A DNA stretch of 10,990 bases, from the NCBI GenBank assembly GCA_003695605.1, contig RFIK01000095.1, forward strand, positions 1-10,990, written 5' to 3'. The position numbers and the translations under genes were made by a program. The notes beneath the pieces were generated by a model that did not search any database, had not been told where the DNA came from, and saw only the letters and a list, made by a program, of their open reading frames with translations. Below are positions 1 to 6,658 of the stretch, piece after piece (the stretch's first letter is position 1; every line of letters starts with the position of its first letter). This DNA comes from Chlorobiota bacterium (GTDB lineage: Bacteria > Bacteroidota > Ignavibacteria > Kapaibacteriales > NICIL-2).

Positions 1-105
1 AGAGCATCCACTATTCTCAAAGGAGTGATACATCGGTGGGGAAAAGTGGGTGAAGAGTTACAGATCGAGGATACATCGTCTCCACCATCGCTTCTCAGTG
101 TGTAG
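1..105 (+). CDS. Possible C-terminal tail of an upstream gene (partial, unrecognised)
   Basis: Reading frame 1 is open from the window edge to a TAG at 103-105, giving 34 residues. The tail contains HRWGKVGEELQIEDTS and ends in SLLSV. The other two forward frames hit stops at 26-28 and 51-53. The end of the peptide looks plausible for a protein tail. However, 34 open codons can easily occur by chance, and several codons (AGA, ATA, TTA, GGA) are uncommon in the real genes downstream. I recognise no family. Sequence upstream of the window would decide it. Confidence 0.2.
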   Translation, partial: RASTILKGVIHRWGKVGEELQIEDTSSPPSLLSV

Positions 106-645
106 TATACCAGTCAATGAGTGTGTGGTCAATCACTCCACGCATGAATGTTGGATGCCCGGAGAAGAGAACGTGATAATTGGGAAGCCATTTAGTCAGA
201 ACCTCTTCCCAGTGACGTGGTTAGGAAAGAGGGTGATGGCTCTTCTCATAGTGAGCATCCAATTGTGGAGATCTACTTTGCCGGTAGATACCAGTTTCCT
301 GCGAGGGCCAATCTGATAGGTGGCGATTGACATTGCAAACCAATAAGGACTCGCAACGATGTATCGTGCCATGCAGTGGTGCAGCGTCACCCGACAGTTC
401 TCTCTGCGTGCGAGTGGGGGCATTGTGGACTCCACAGTCAAACTTGGAATTGCGAGATTCCTGATTCCGGTGGAGATGCTCATGATGGGTTCTGCTTTGT
501 GCGTTACTATTCCATCGCTGGAGAACAGAGTGGATTTGTTGCACCGCGTATCCAGGGGGAGTTTTCATACCTGGTGGCACTGCCGTATGCGAACCTACGA
601 ACTTTTTTGTTTCGATGAATATTGATTGCATGGTAATTTGGCATC
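106..645. other. Lower-GC stretch without a supportable gene, upstream of ccmB
   Basis: About 540 bases at roughly 49% G+C, clearly below the 57-66% seen in sampled lines of the neighbouring genes. Short open frames occur on both strands (for example plus 359-625 and 376-618, minus 196-483 and 221-631). They overlap one another, are rich in Cys, His and Trp, and resemble no family I know. I saw no tRNA T-loop, no RNase P, tmRNA or SRP RNA signature, and no strong terminator hairpin. The last 40 bases (601-640) are very AT-rich (11 G/C), and any promoter for the ccmB operon probably lies there. No convincing -35/-10 pair or Bacteroidota-type TTTG/TAnnTTTG pair could be placed with correct spacing. 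Confidence 0.5.
424..436. repeat. 13-base perfect palindrome (TGTGGA-C-TCCACA)
   Basis: Two six-base arms match perfectly around a single central C in the low-GC stretch, about 210 bp upstream of ccmB. The symmetry does not extend further (T at 423 faces G at 437). This size could be an operator half-site pair, but it is also expected by chance at a low rate, and no second copy was noticed nearby. Confidence 0.2.
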
Positions 646-1314
646 ATGTTCGCTTGGCATGGTGCCCTCTGGGCAATCCTCCGCAAAGAAGTGCTCAGTC
701 TCCGCCGCAATCGCCAATGGGTGGCGGCGGAAGCGTACTTTGTTGCCGGGGCGGTGCTCGTTGTGCTCTTTGCATTCCCGCCCGTAGCACTCGATGCGGA
801 CGTTCGCGCTGGGTTAGTGTGGGTGGTTCTCTATTTTGCTGCGATGATGACTGTTGCCCGCTCCTACACAATCGAGCAGGATCGCGGGACGCTGCTTTAC
901 CTGATGCACACAGCCCCGAGCGATGCGGTCTATTGGGGCAAGCTCGCAAGCGCAGTCGTCTGGGTTATGGCAATCGGTTTGAGTCAGTGGCTCCTGATGA
1001 CGCTGGTAGGGCTGATTCCCTTCGCAGTACAAGTTGCTGTTGCGATGCTCGCCGGCTGCGCTGCAATCGGTGGCGCAACCTCGCTGCTGGCAGCGATCGT
1101 TGCAGCGACGCAGATGCGCGGTTGGGTGTTCGCGGCAATTGCGTTCCCGATTGTGCTGCCGATTTTGTTCCTCGGTGTGGAGTCGGTTGCGACGGCACTT
1201 GCCGGCGGTGGTCTTGGGGCGATCGCACCAGAGCTTGGCATCATGCTGCTCTACATGCTCATGGTTAGCGTCGTTGCGTGGTGGCTGTTCCCCTTCGTGT
1301 GGAGCCAGAGCTGA
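646..1314 (+). CDS. ccmB: CcmB-like heme exporter membrane subunit (cytochrome c maturation)
   Basis: A 222-residue polytopic inner-membrane protein matching the CcmB family in length and layout. An amphipathic start (W..ILRKEVLSLRRNRQW, residues 9-25) leads into about six hydrophobic segments near 28-44, 55-70, 98-121, 127-152, 158-180 and 194-217. The segment after TM2 (SYTIEQDRGTL at 73-83, LMHTAPSDAVYWGKL at 86-100) is the characteristic CcmB cytoplasmic stretch with the conserved GK. In the known system CcmB pairs with the ATPase CcmA and with CcmC/CcmD to release heme-loaded CcmE for cytochrome c assembly. None of those partners is in this window. An in-frame TAA at 634 makes the ATG at 646 the first possible start. 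It has no visible Shine-Dalgarno. The stop overlaps the next ATG (TGATG), so this is the first gene of a coupled trio. An ABC-2-type permease of another role is the main alternative. Confidence 0.82.
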   Translation: MFAWHGALWAILRKEVLSLRRNRQWVAAEAYFVAGAVLVVLFAFPPVALDADVRAGLVWVVLYFAAMMTVARSYTIEQDRGTLLYLMHTAPSDAVYWGKLASAVVWVMAIGLSQWLLMTLVGLIPFAVQVAVAMLAGCAAIGGATSLLAAIVAATQMRGWVFAAIAFPIVLPILFLGVESVATALAGGGLGAIAPELGIMLLYMLMVSVVAWWLFPFVWSQS

Positions 1315-1316
1315 TG
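1301..1316 (+). promoter_or_regulatory. RBS and TGATG coupling site at ccmB/permease junction
   Basis: GGAG at 1301-1304 lies nine bases before the ATG at 1314, and the ccmB stop TGA (1312-1314) shares its A with that ATG. This pairing favours the ATG at 1314 over the in-frame GTG at 1278, which would lie 12 codons inside ccmB. It suggests translational coupling. Confidence 0.65.
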
Positions 1317-2666
1317 GAATTGCAGCGGCGGCTGACGGTGGCGCACGCCACGGCGCTCAATGTCATTGACATGGTCGGCATCGGGCCGTTCATCGTCATG
1401 TCGTCGGTGATGGCGGCAATGGGCGGGCCACATGCAGTCTTAGCGTGGATTGTCGGTGCGCTGTTGGCCTATGCGGATGCAATGGTATGGGCAGAGCTTG
1501 GCGCTGCATTCCCAGAAGCAGGCGGTAGTTATGCATTCCTGCGTGTGCTCTATGGCACAGAGCGATGGGGTCGTGTGATGGCGTTTCTGTTCATCTGGCA
1601 GACGGTGTTCCAATCGTCGTTCGTTGTCGCTTCCGGCGCGATTGGCTTTACCAACTACGTGCAGTACCTTGCCACGCTGTCGGCAGGGTGGGAACGGAAA
1701 GCTGTCGCTGCTGCAGTAATTGTGCTCATCGTCGCAGCGCTCTATCGGCGGATCGAAACGATTGGCAGAATTTCACTGGGGCTGGGAGTTGTAGTCATCG
1801 GCACACTCGTGTGGGTCATCGTTGCAGGTGTCGTTGGCGGTGATTGGTCGTTTCTCGGTGACATCCCTCGAGCGATCGGGCACCCGGATGGGTTGGGTGA
1901 GGCAATGCAGAGCAGTGTCTATGCGATTTTGGGGTACTACAACGTCTGCCATCTGGGCGCGGAGGTCGTCGAGCCGGAGAAAACCATCCCGCGGAGTATG
2001 TTCGCTTCGATTGCGATTGTGACGTCACTCTACGTAGCAATGCAGCTTTCGGTCGAGAGCCTTGTCGGCTGGAGAGAAGCGCGGCCGGATCAATTCATCG
2101 TCAGCATGGCGATCGAGCGGGTTTGGGGACATGGTGCAGCGGTGATTGCAACAGTATTGGTGCTTATCGTTGCGCTCAGCTCGCTCTATTCGGTTGTGCT
2201 GGGGTACTCGCGCATTCCATACGCAGCAGCTCGCGATGGAAACTTCATCCGCTTTTTCGCGCGTCTCCATCCGACGAAGAATTTCCCGCACGTGGCGCTG
2301 CTGGCAATTGGCGGCATTTCCGTCGTCCTGGTGCTCCTGTTCGATGGGCTGCGCATAGTTGTGGCAAGTATCCTCACGCTCCGCATCCTCGTTCAGTTTA
2401 TCGGGCAAGCAGTCGGCTTGCTGCTCTATCACCGACGCAACCCGCACGCACGGTTTCCGTTTCGCATGGTGCTCTACCCGATGCCGGCACTGGTAGCTAT
2501 AGCACTTTGGGTGTGGCTCTTTGCCGTGCGCCCGCCGGAAGCAATTGCAATGGGTGTTGGTGTACTTGGCGCAGGTGTGGTTGCGTATATCCTTGTTGCT
2601 TGGCTCAGAGGCTGGTTCCCGTTCGAGAGCCGCACCGTACGATCACTACGGAGCGAACTGCGATGA
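1314..2666 (+). CDS. APC-superfamily amino acid permease
   Basis: A 450-residue, highly hydrophobic transporter with the usual length and about 12 membrane segments of the amino acid-polyamine-organocation family. Visible signatures are: an N-terminal LQRRLTVAHATALNV; the unwound TM1 glycine motif GIGPF at 22-26, which contacts the substrate backbone in known APC structures; AELGAAFPEAGGSYAFL at 60-76; the cytoplasmic VVEPEKTIPRSM at 218-229; and SRIPYAAARDGN at 299-310. It moves an amino acid or related amine across the inner membrane, probably by proton or exchange coupling as in the family. The substrate cannot be read from sequence. It overlaps ccmB by one base and the aspartokinase gene by four bases (ATGA). 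That hints at an aspartate-family amino acid such as lysine, threonine or methionine, but only by context. Confidence 0.88.
   Translation: MELQRRLTVAHATALNVIDMVGIGPFIVMSSVMAAMGGPHAVLAWIVGALLAYADAMVWAELGAAFPEAGGSYAFLRVLYGTERWGRVMAFLFIWQTVFQSSFVVASGAIGFTNYVQYLATLSAGWERKAVAAAVIVLIVAALYRRIETIGRISLGLGVVVIGTLVWVIVAGVVGGDWSFLGDIPRAIGHPDGLGEAMQSSVYAILGYYNVCHLGAEVVEPEKTIPRSMFASIAIVTSLYVAMQLSVESLVGWREARPDQFIVSMAIERVWGHGAAVIATVLVLIVALSSLYSVVLGYSRIPYAAARDGNFIRFFARLHPTKNFPHVALLAIGGISVVLVLLFDGLRIVVASILTLRILVQFIGQAVGLLLYHRRNPHARFPFRMVLYPMPALVAIALWVWLFAVRPPEAIAMGVGVLGAGVVAYILVAWLRGWFPFESRTVRSLRSELR
2650..2666 (+). promoter_or_regulatory. RBS and ATGA coupling site at permease/aspartokinase junction
   Basis: GGAG at 2650-2653 lies nine bases before the ATG at 2663, the same spacing as at the ccmB/permease junction. 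The permease TGA (2664-2666) is embedded in the ATGA. This fixes the aspartokinase start and points to coupled translation. Confidence 0.7.
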
Positions 2667-3961
2667 ATGTCATCAAAATCGGTGGTTCGACTCTTCGCAC
2701 CGCGGAAGATTTCGAGCGTATGGCCGAGCGCCTGGCCGCTCATCACCCGCCTCCGGCGGTAGTGGTCGTATCTGCGTTGCCGATGGTGACGCGGCAGCTC
2801 GAACAGGCCGCGCGTCTTGCCGAACAACGCCGGCTACCGGAGGCGCTCGAGGTGCTCGGTCGTATTGTGCGGCACCACGAGGAGCTCACTGCTGTGCTGC
2901 TCGGCAACTCGGCAGCGTGCCAGCTCCTTGCGATGCTCGCTCGGGAGCTGGAGCAGCGGACCGAGCGACTGCTGCACGGTGTGGCGCTCACCGGTGAACT
3001 GACCCCACGCACACTCGATCGCATTGTGAGTATCGGCGAACGGCTTGCGCTCGGCTTGCTCGGCCACGTGCTGGCGCAGCGCGGGCTCTCGGTTGCAACG
3101 CTTCCAGCTGCTGAGCTCATCGTGACTGATGCTGCCTACGGCAATGCCGCACCGCTGGAGGATGCCATCGCTGAGCGTGTCCGGCAGCGACTGCTGCCAG
3201 CGTTCGATCGTGCAGACTACATCCTCACCGAAGGCTTCGTCGGTGCGACACTCGAAGGAGAGACAACGACGATGGGGAAAGAGAGCTCGACGCTGACAGC
3301 AGCTTTGCTCGCTCGGCAGATCCACGCACGCGAACTGGTGATCTATACACCGGTATCCGGAATTTTCACTGCTGATCCGATGGAGATTCCCTCTGCTCGG
3401 CGCATTCATCACCTCCACTACGACGATGCCGAGCGGCTTGCCCGCGCTGGACTGAAGCTGCTTTTCCCCACGATGATTGCGCCGCTTCGTGCGGCGATGT
3501 GCACGCTCCGCATAACTGCGCTCGATGCTCCCGGCGGCGGAGGAACGCAAATTGATGCTCAGGAGGATGAGAGTTCTCCCTTCGTTGTCATGGGTGATGC
3601 GCTCGACTATGTCATACTGCCGAGCGAGAAGAAGGCTCAGCTACCGTCGCTTGCATCGAGCAACAAACTCATAGCAGCAAGCGAGTTTGGAGGAATTGCC
3701 TCCATTGTGGGTGAACCTCAAGCGCTATCAAGCTACACGCAACACGCTGCAGCGCAGCAGTGCCAGTACGTTCGGGTGTGGGCGCGATGGGTGGTACAAT
3801 CGCAGCGTACGGAGCTTGTGCGTCTTCTTGCGGGGCTCCCCGGCATCGAAGCGATGGCCGTCTCGTTTGCCGAGCGGGACGTTCTCGCCAGTGCGATTAC
3901 TTTGTCGTCTGCCCCAGTGTTGCCAGAGCTGCACGAGGCGCTGCTGCGCCTGTTGGAGTAA
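2663..3961 (+). CDS. lysC: Aspartokinase-like amino acid kinase with altered active-site loop
   Basis: A 432-residue amino-acid-kinase-fold protein, the size of monofunctional aspartokinases, which phosphorylate L-aspartate at the start of Lys/Thr/Met synthesis. Family motifs in order: KIGGST at 5-10 (canonical KFGGSS, catalytic Lys); VVVVSALPMVT at 33-43; SIGERLAL at 123-130 (conserved SxGE glutamate); TEGFVGAT at 189-196; TTTMGKESSTLTAALLA at 201-217; VSGIFTADP at 231-239 (usually VDGIYTADP); LLFPTMIAPL at 266-275 (usually VIHPKTIxPL). The loop at 205-210 is GKESST where most members have GRGGSD, so the position of the E. coli AKIII catalytic Asp202 is Thr. The C-terminal 130 residues would be the ACT regulatory region but are divergent. 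The domain order resembles the short Bacteroidota-type enzyme. The symbol is provisional: it may be a clade-specific functional variant or have drifted to another substrate. Last gene of the ccmB operon; its 3' end overlaps the convergent glycosyltransferase gene. Confidence 0.8.
   Translation: MNVIKIGGSTLRTAEDFERMAERLAAHHPPPAVVVVSALPMVTRQLEQAARLAEQRRLPEALEVLGRIVRHHEELTAVLLGNSAACQLLAMLARELEQRTERLLHGVALTGELTPRTLDRIVSIGERLALGLLGHVLAQRGLSVATLPAAELIVTDAAYGNAAPLEDAIAERVRQRLLPAFDRADYILTEGFVGATLEGETTTMGKESSTLTAALLARQIHARELVIYTPVSGIFTADPMEIPSARRIHHLHYDDAERLARAGLKLLFPTMIAPLRAAMCTLRITALDAPGGGGTQIDAQEDESSPFVVMGDALDYVILPSEKKAQLPSLASSNKLIAASEFGGIASIVGEPQALSSYTQHAAAQQCQYVRVWARWVVQSQRTELVRLLAGLPGIEAMAVSFAERDVLASAITLSSAPVLPELHEALLRLLE
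3897..3961. other. 65-bp convergent coding overlap
   Basis: The last 21 codons plus stop of the plus-strand kinase gene (TAA at 3959-3961) lie opposite the last 21 codons plus stop of the minus-strand glycosyltransferase gene (TAA read from 3899 to 3897). No intergenic space is left for a separate terminator for either operon. Confidence 0.85.
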
Positions 3962-5438
3962 GGCGTCGGGCTTCCAGCCAGTGGGCAAGCGAGAGCCACC
4001 CAATTCCTCCGAAGCCGAGGAGAAACAGTAGCTGAAAGGGAATTGCCGCCAGCTCCCCATACGAGAGCGAAATGCCAATGCTCGCCAGAAAGTAGACGCC
4101 ACCGAGTAGCTCCAGCACCACCGAACCGCGAAGGCGTGTGCGCGCGTACTTGCGCGTCCGCCAGTCATCGGTTGTCGAGAGAATGCGGTACTTCGGTGTG
4201 CGCGTGAACTCTGAGCGTTTGCCGATGAGCGCTTCGAAGACCGCTTTCGTGTTGTTGATGGCAAGCCCCATACTCCCTGCCATAAAGAGCGGGAACAGCA
4301 GCACCCGCCGCTGCCAATCCTCGTGGATGGTGCGTTGGGAGTAGAGGTAGAACAGGAACGTGCTAACCGAAGCAATGACGAAGATGGACATCAACGTGAA
4401 GAGCTCGTCGTAGCCGCCGACGAGGTTCTTGATAAGCACCATCGGCACGTTGAGCAGCGCAACAACGAGGATGAAAGGGAAGACGATGTTGCTGGTCAAA
4501 TGGACCGTTGCTTCGAGTTTGACGCGCAGTGGCAGTGGCGCGCGCCATATTGCCGGCAGAAGCTTTTTGGCAACTTCGACAGCCCCTTTGGTCCATCGGA
4601 ATTGCTGCGATTTGAGTGCGTTGATATCTGCAGGGAGTTCTGCCGGCGAGGTCACATCGGCTAAGAACACAAAGCGCCAGCCCCGGAGTTGCGCCCGATA
4701 GCTCAGGTCGAGGTCTTCTGCGAGCGTGTCGCTGTGCCAGTTGCCAGCATCTTCGATACACGTGCGACGCCAGATGCCGGCAGTGCCGTTGAAGTTGATG
4801 AAAAAGCCTGCTTTGTAACGTACTTGCTGTTCGATAACAAAATGCCCGTCGAGCGCAAGTGCCTGCGCTTGCGTCAGCAGTGAGTAGTTTTCGTTGAGAT
4901 GCTCCCAGCGTGTTTGCACCATTCCGACTCGTGGATCGGCAAAGAACGGAAGCGTCCGCGTGAGAAAATCAGGCTTCGGAACAAAATCTGCGTCGAAGAT
5001 TGCGATGAATTCCCCGCGTGCCATGGCTAAGCCGTGACGCAGTGCTCCCGCCTTATAGCCAGTGCGCTCGGTGCGGTGGATGTAGGTAATGTCGAACCCT
5101 TGCTGGCGATAGTACTCGACGCGGCGCTGTGCGATGTGCTGCGTTTCGTCGGTCGAGTCGTCGAGCACCTGGATTTCGAGCTTGGTGCGTGGGTAGTCCA
5201 GCTGGGTGACTGCATCGAGCAAGCGTTCGACGACGTACACTTCATTGTAGATCGGTAGCTGCACCGTCACAACCGGCAGCGGATCGAGCATCTCTACCGG
5301 CGGTGTTGGTGACTGCGATGCAGTGCGGCGGTAGTAGTAGAGCATCACCAAGCTATGGACCCCAAACGCAAAGAGCACAACGAGCGAAGCTACGTAGACT
5401 GCGACGACCACGTCGGCAATGTCTTCGAGCAGAAGCAT
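3897..5438 (-). CDS. Membrane family-2 glycosyltransferase, cellulose/mannan synthase-like
   Basis: A 513-residue processive-type GT2 enzyme at the inner membrane. An N-terminal membrane helix (about 9-35) is followed by a cytoplasmic GT-A domain. The catalytic signatures are all present: QLPIYNE at 60-66, DDSTDET at 93-99, the DAD of FDADFVPKPDF at 148-158, FNGTAGIWRR at 216-225, EDLDLSYR at 241-248 (general base Asp) and QQFRW at 278-282 (QxxRW, typical of processive synthases). Further hydrophobic segments follow near 313-337, 346-366, 378-396, 438-458 and 465-485. The pattern is that of the CslA/glucomannan-synthase-like branch rather than full BcsA: there is no PilZ domain. The likely role is polymerising a beta-linked polysaccharide from a nucleotide sugar and exporting it, with UDP-glucose or GDP-mannose the plausible donors. 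It is the last gene of the recG operon, 18 bp after lptE, with no clear Shine-Dalgarno. Confidence 0.88.
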   Translation of the reverse strand: MLLLEDIADVVVAVYVASLVVLFAFGVHSLVMLYYYRRTASQSPTPPVEMLDPLPVVTVQLPIYNEVYVVERLLDAVTQLDYPRTKLEIQVLDDSTDETQHIAQRRVEYYRQQGFDITYIHRTERTGYKAGALRHGLAMARGEFIAIFDADFVPKPDFLTRTLPFFADPRVGMVQTRWEHLNENYSLLTQAQALALDGHFVIEQQVRYKAGFFINFNGTAGIWRRTCIEDAGNWHSDTLAEDLDLSYRAQLRGWRFVFLADVTSPAELPADINALKSQQFRWTKGAVEVAKKLLPAIWRAPLPLRVKLEATVHLTSNIVFPFILVVALLNVPMVLIKNLVGGYDELFTLMSIFVIASVSTFLFYLYSQRTIHEDWQRRVLLFPLFMAGSMGLAINNTKAVFEALIGKRSEFTRTPKYRILSTTDDWRTRKYARTRLRGSVVLELLGGVYFLASIGISLSYGELAAIPFQLLFLLGFGGIGWLSLAHWLEARRLTPTGAAAPRAALATLGQTTK

Positions 5439-5456
5439 GGATGTCTGTGGGAAAGT

Positions 5457-5984
5457 TTACCAATCGCTGACGACCGCCAAGAGCACATCGGCGGCGATTT
5501 GTTCGAGCGCGGTGCGAATCGCTTGGTCGCGGGCGGTGGCTGCCTGTGCAATCGGGAAGAACTGTTCGCTGGTGAACGTGCGGCGGAAAATTGTGCGACC
5601 TTTGACGGCGTCGAAGTACTCAACCTCCAGACTAACGCGCAGTTTCCGCTCGCGTTCGATTTCGCCTGGCCGCAGCGTTACAGGCTCTTCCGCGATGCTT
5701 GTGATTGCAGCACGAAGCTCAGCATCGCCATCGCGATCGACAAGTTGCAGCGTGTTATCGTTGCGAAAGCGCTCGATGAGCAGCTGTGTGGCGACTTCTC
5801 GCCAGATAGGTTGCCCAAAGCTGCTGCGGTCGGCGACTGTCGCAATCGCGATAGTCTTCAAATGCGGCGGCACGCTGCCACCCGTAAGCGAATAGCACCC
5901 ACTAGCGATGAGCACTACGCTCAATAGCAAACTTACCAGGCAAATCCTAAGCTGGCAATGACAACACAATGAAAACTTAGTCAT
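5457..5984 (-). CDS. lptE: LptE-family LPS-assembly lipoprotein
   Basis: A 175-residue lipoprotein. The hydrophobic stretch at 14-27 ends in a lipobox (LIASGC, Cys30), predicting lipidation after signal peptidase II cleavage. The mature start CYSLTGGSVPPHLKTIAI is typical of LptE-family proteins from Bacteroidota/Chlorobiota, which have YSFTG or similar followed by a PP..KTI strand. Later parts also fit: a helix IWREVATQLLIERF, the strand-rich DAELRAAITSI and LRVSLEVEYFDA, and a C-terminal helix ending VVSDW. In known systems LptE plugs and stabilises the outer-membrane LPS translocon LptD. I chose the ATG at 5984; a GTG at 5993 would add three residues but lies only two bases from the GAGGG site. 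The signal region is unusually Cys-rich (Cys7, 8, 10, 15 before the lipobox). It sits 15 bp after the hydrolase gene. Confidence 0.78.
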   Translation of the reverse strand: MTKFSLCCHCQLRICLVSLLLSVVLIASGCYSLTGGSVPPHLKTIAIATVADRSSFGQPIWREVATQLLIERFRNDNTLQLVDRDGDAELRAAITSIAEEPVTLRPGEIERERKLRVSLEVEYFDAVKGRTIFRRTFTSEQFFPIAQAATARDQAIRTALEQIAADVLLAVVSDW

Positions 5985-5995
5985 CACGCGCACAA

Positions 5996-6000
5996 CCCTC
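5996..6000 (-). promoter_or_regulatory. Ribosome binding site for lptE (GAGGG)
   Basis: Read on the minus strand, GAGGG begins with the G of the upstream gene's TAG stop and lies 11 bases before the ATG at 5984. It would be only two bases before the alternative GTG at 5993, so it favours the ATG. Confidence 0.5.
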
Positions 6001-6653
6001 TACGTGTGGAAGAGCGATTGGTCCTGCAGAAAAGGATTCGAGCGGCGTTCCTGCCCGATTGTTGTTGCCTCTAAGTGGCCAGGGTAGCAGACGTAGTCAT
6101 CGGGCAGCGAGAGGAGTTCGCGACGAATCGAGGCGATGAGCTGATCGTAATCACCGCCGGGAAGATCGGTCCGCCCGATGCTCCCTGCAAAGAGGGTGTC
6201 GCCGCAAAAGACTACCTGCGCGCTATGCTCGATGAACACGACACTCCCTTCCGTGTGACCGGGCACATGGCGTACCTCGAAGCGGAGAGCGCCAAGCTCG
6301 AGCACATCACCATGGTGCACATAGCCGCCGACATCAACAGCTTCGAGCTGCAGCGGGAGCGGGAAGACCGTGTGTGCGTTCGGATCACGGAGTCGGTACG
6401 CATCGAGCGGGTGGACGAGTACAGGGACACCAAGAGACGCCGCAAGTGCCGCTGCATCGGCTGTATGGTCCCAATGCGTGTGGGTCAGCCAGAGCGCCTG
6501 CGCTGTAATGCCGGCCTCCGCAAGGCGTCTCCGATACCAGAGCGCTGAATCCATCGGTGCATCAATGAGCACCGCACGCTTTACACGCAGATCGGCGACC
6601 AGATATGCGTTCGTTGCAACTGGACCGGCGGCAATTGTTTCCAAATGGAGCAT
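6000..6653 (-). CDS. Metallo-beta-lactamase-fold hydrolase, glyoxalase II/YcbL-like
   Basis: A 217-residue single-domain MBL-fold enzyme with a complete two-metal site: THTHWDH at 57-63 (His58, His60, Asp62, His63), His133 in HVPGHTEGS, Asp152 in CGDTLF and His193 in YPGH. The order SIGRTDLPGGD at 158-168 and ATTIGQERRSNPFL at the C-terminus is typical of the YcbL/glyoxalase-II-like hydrolases, which split thioesters such as S-lactoylglutathione. The true substrate in vivo is often unknown. One oddity is that the usual PGHGPATT reads PGHLEATT, next to the last metal ligand. There is no signal peptide, so it should be cytoplasmic. It lies five bases after the recG stop and runs directly into lptE. 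No strong Shine-Dalgarno is visible, so translation probably depends on reinitiation after recG. Confidence 0.88.
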   Translation of the reverse strand: MLHLETIAAGPVATNAYLVADLRVKRAVLIDAPMDSALWYRRRLAEAGITAQALWLTHTHWDHTADAAALAASLGVPVLVHPLDAYRLRDPNAHTVFPLPLQLEAVDVGGYVHHGDVLELGALRFEVRHVPGHTEGSVVFIEHSAQVVFCGDTLFAGSIGRTDLPGGDYDQLIASIRRELLSLPDDYVCYPGHLEATTIGQERRSNPFLQDQSLFHT

Positions 6654-6658
6654 CGCTT

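Noticed and set aside
268..287. GGTA-GA-TACC mini inverted repeat near 281-290 as an operator or terminator
   Set aside because: The arms are only four bases with no T tract, which is well within chance expectation.
221..631. 136-codon minus-strand ORF in the left low-GC region
   Set aside because: The product is His/Ser/Arg-rich with no hydrophobic pattern or motif. It overlaps equally open plus-strand frames and has no supportive ribosome site.
1278..1313. GTG start at 1278 for the permease
   Set aside because: It would place 12 extra codons inside ccmB, while the ATG at 1314 has a good GGAG site and the typical TGATG junction.
2123..2662. Extension of the aspartokinase frame upstream to 2123
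   Set aside because: The added 180 residues overlap the permease in another frame and are not kinase-like. The ATG at 2663 has an ATGA overlap, a GGAG site and starts the conserved KIGGS strand.
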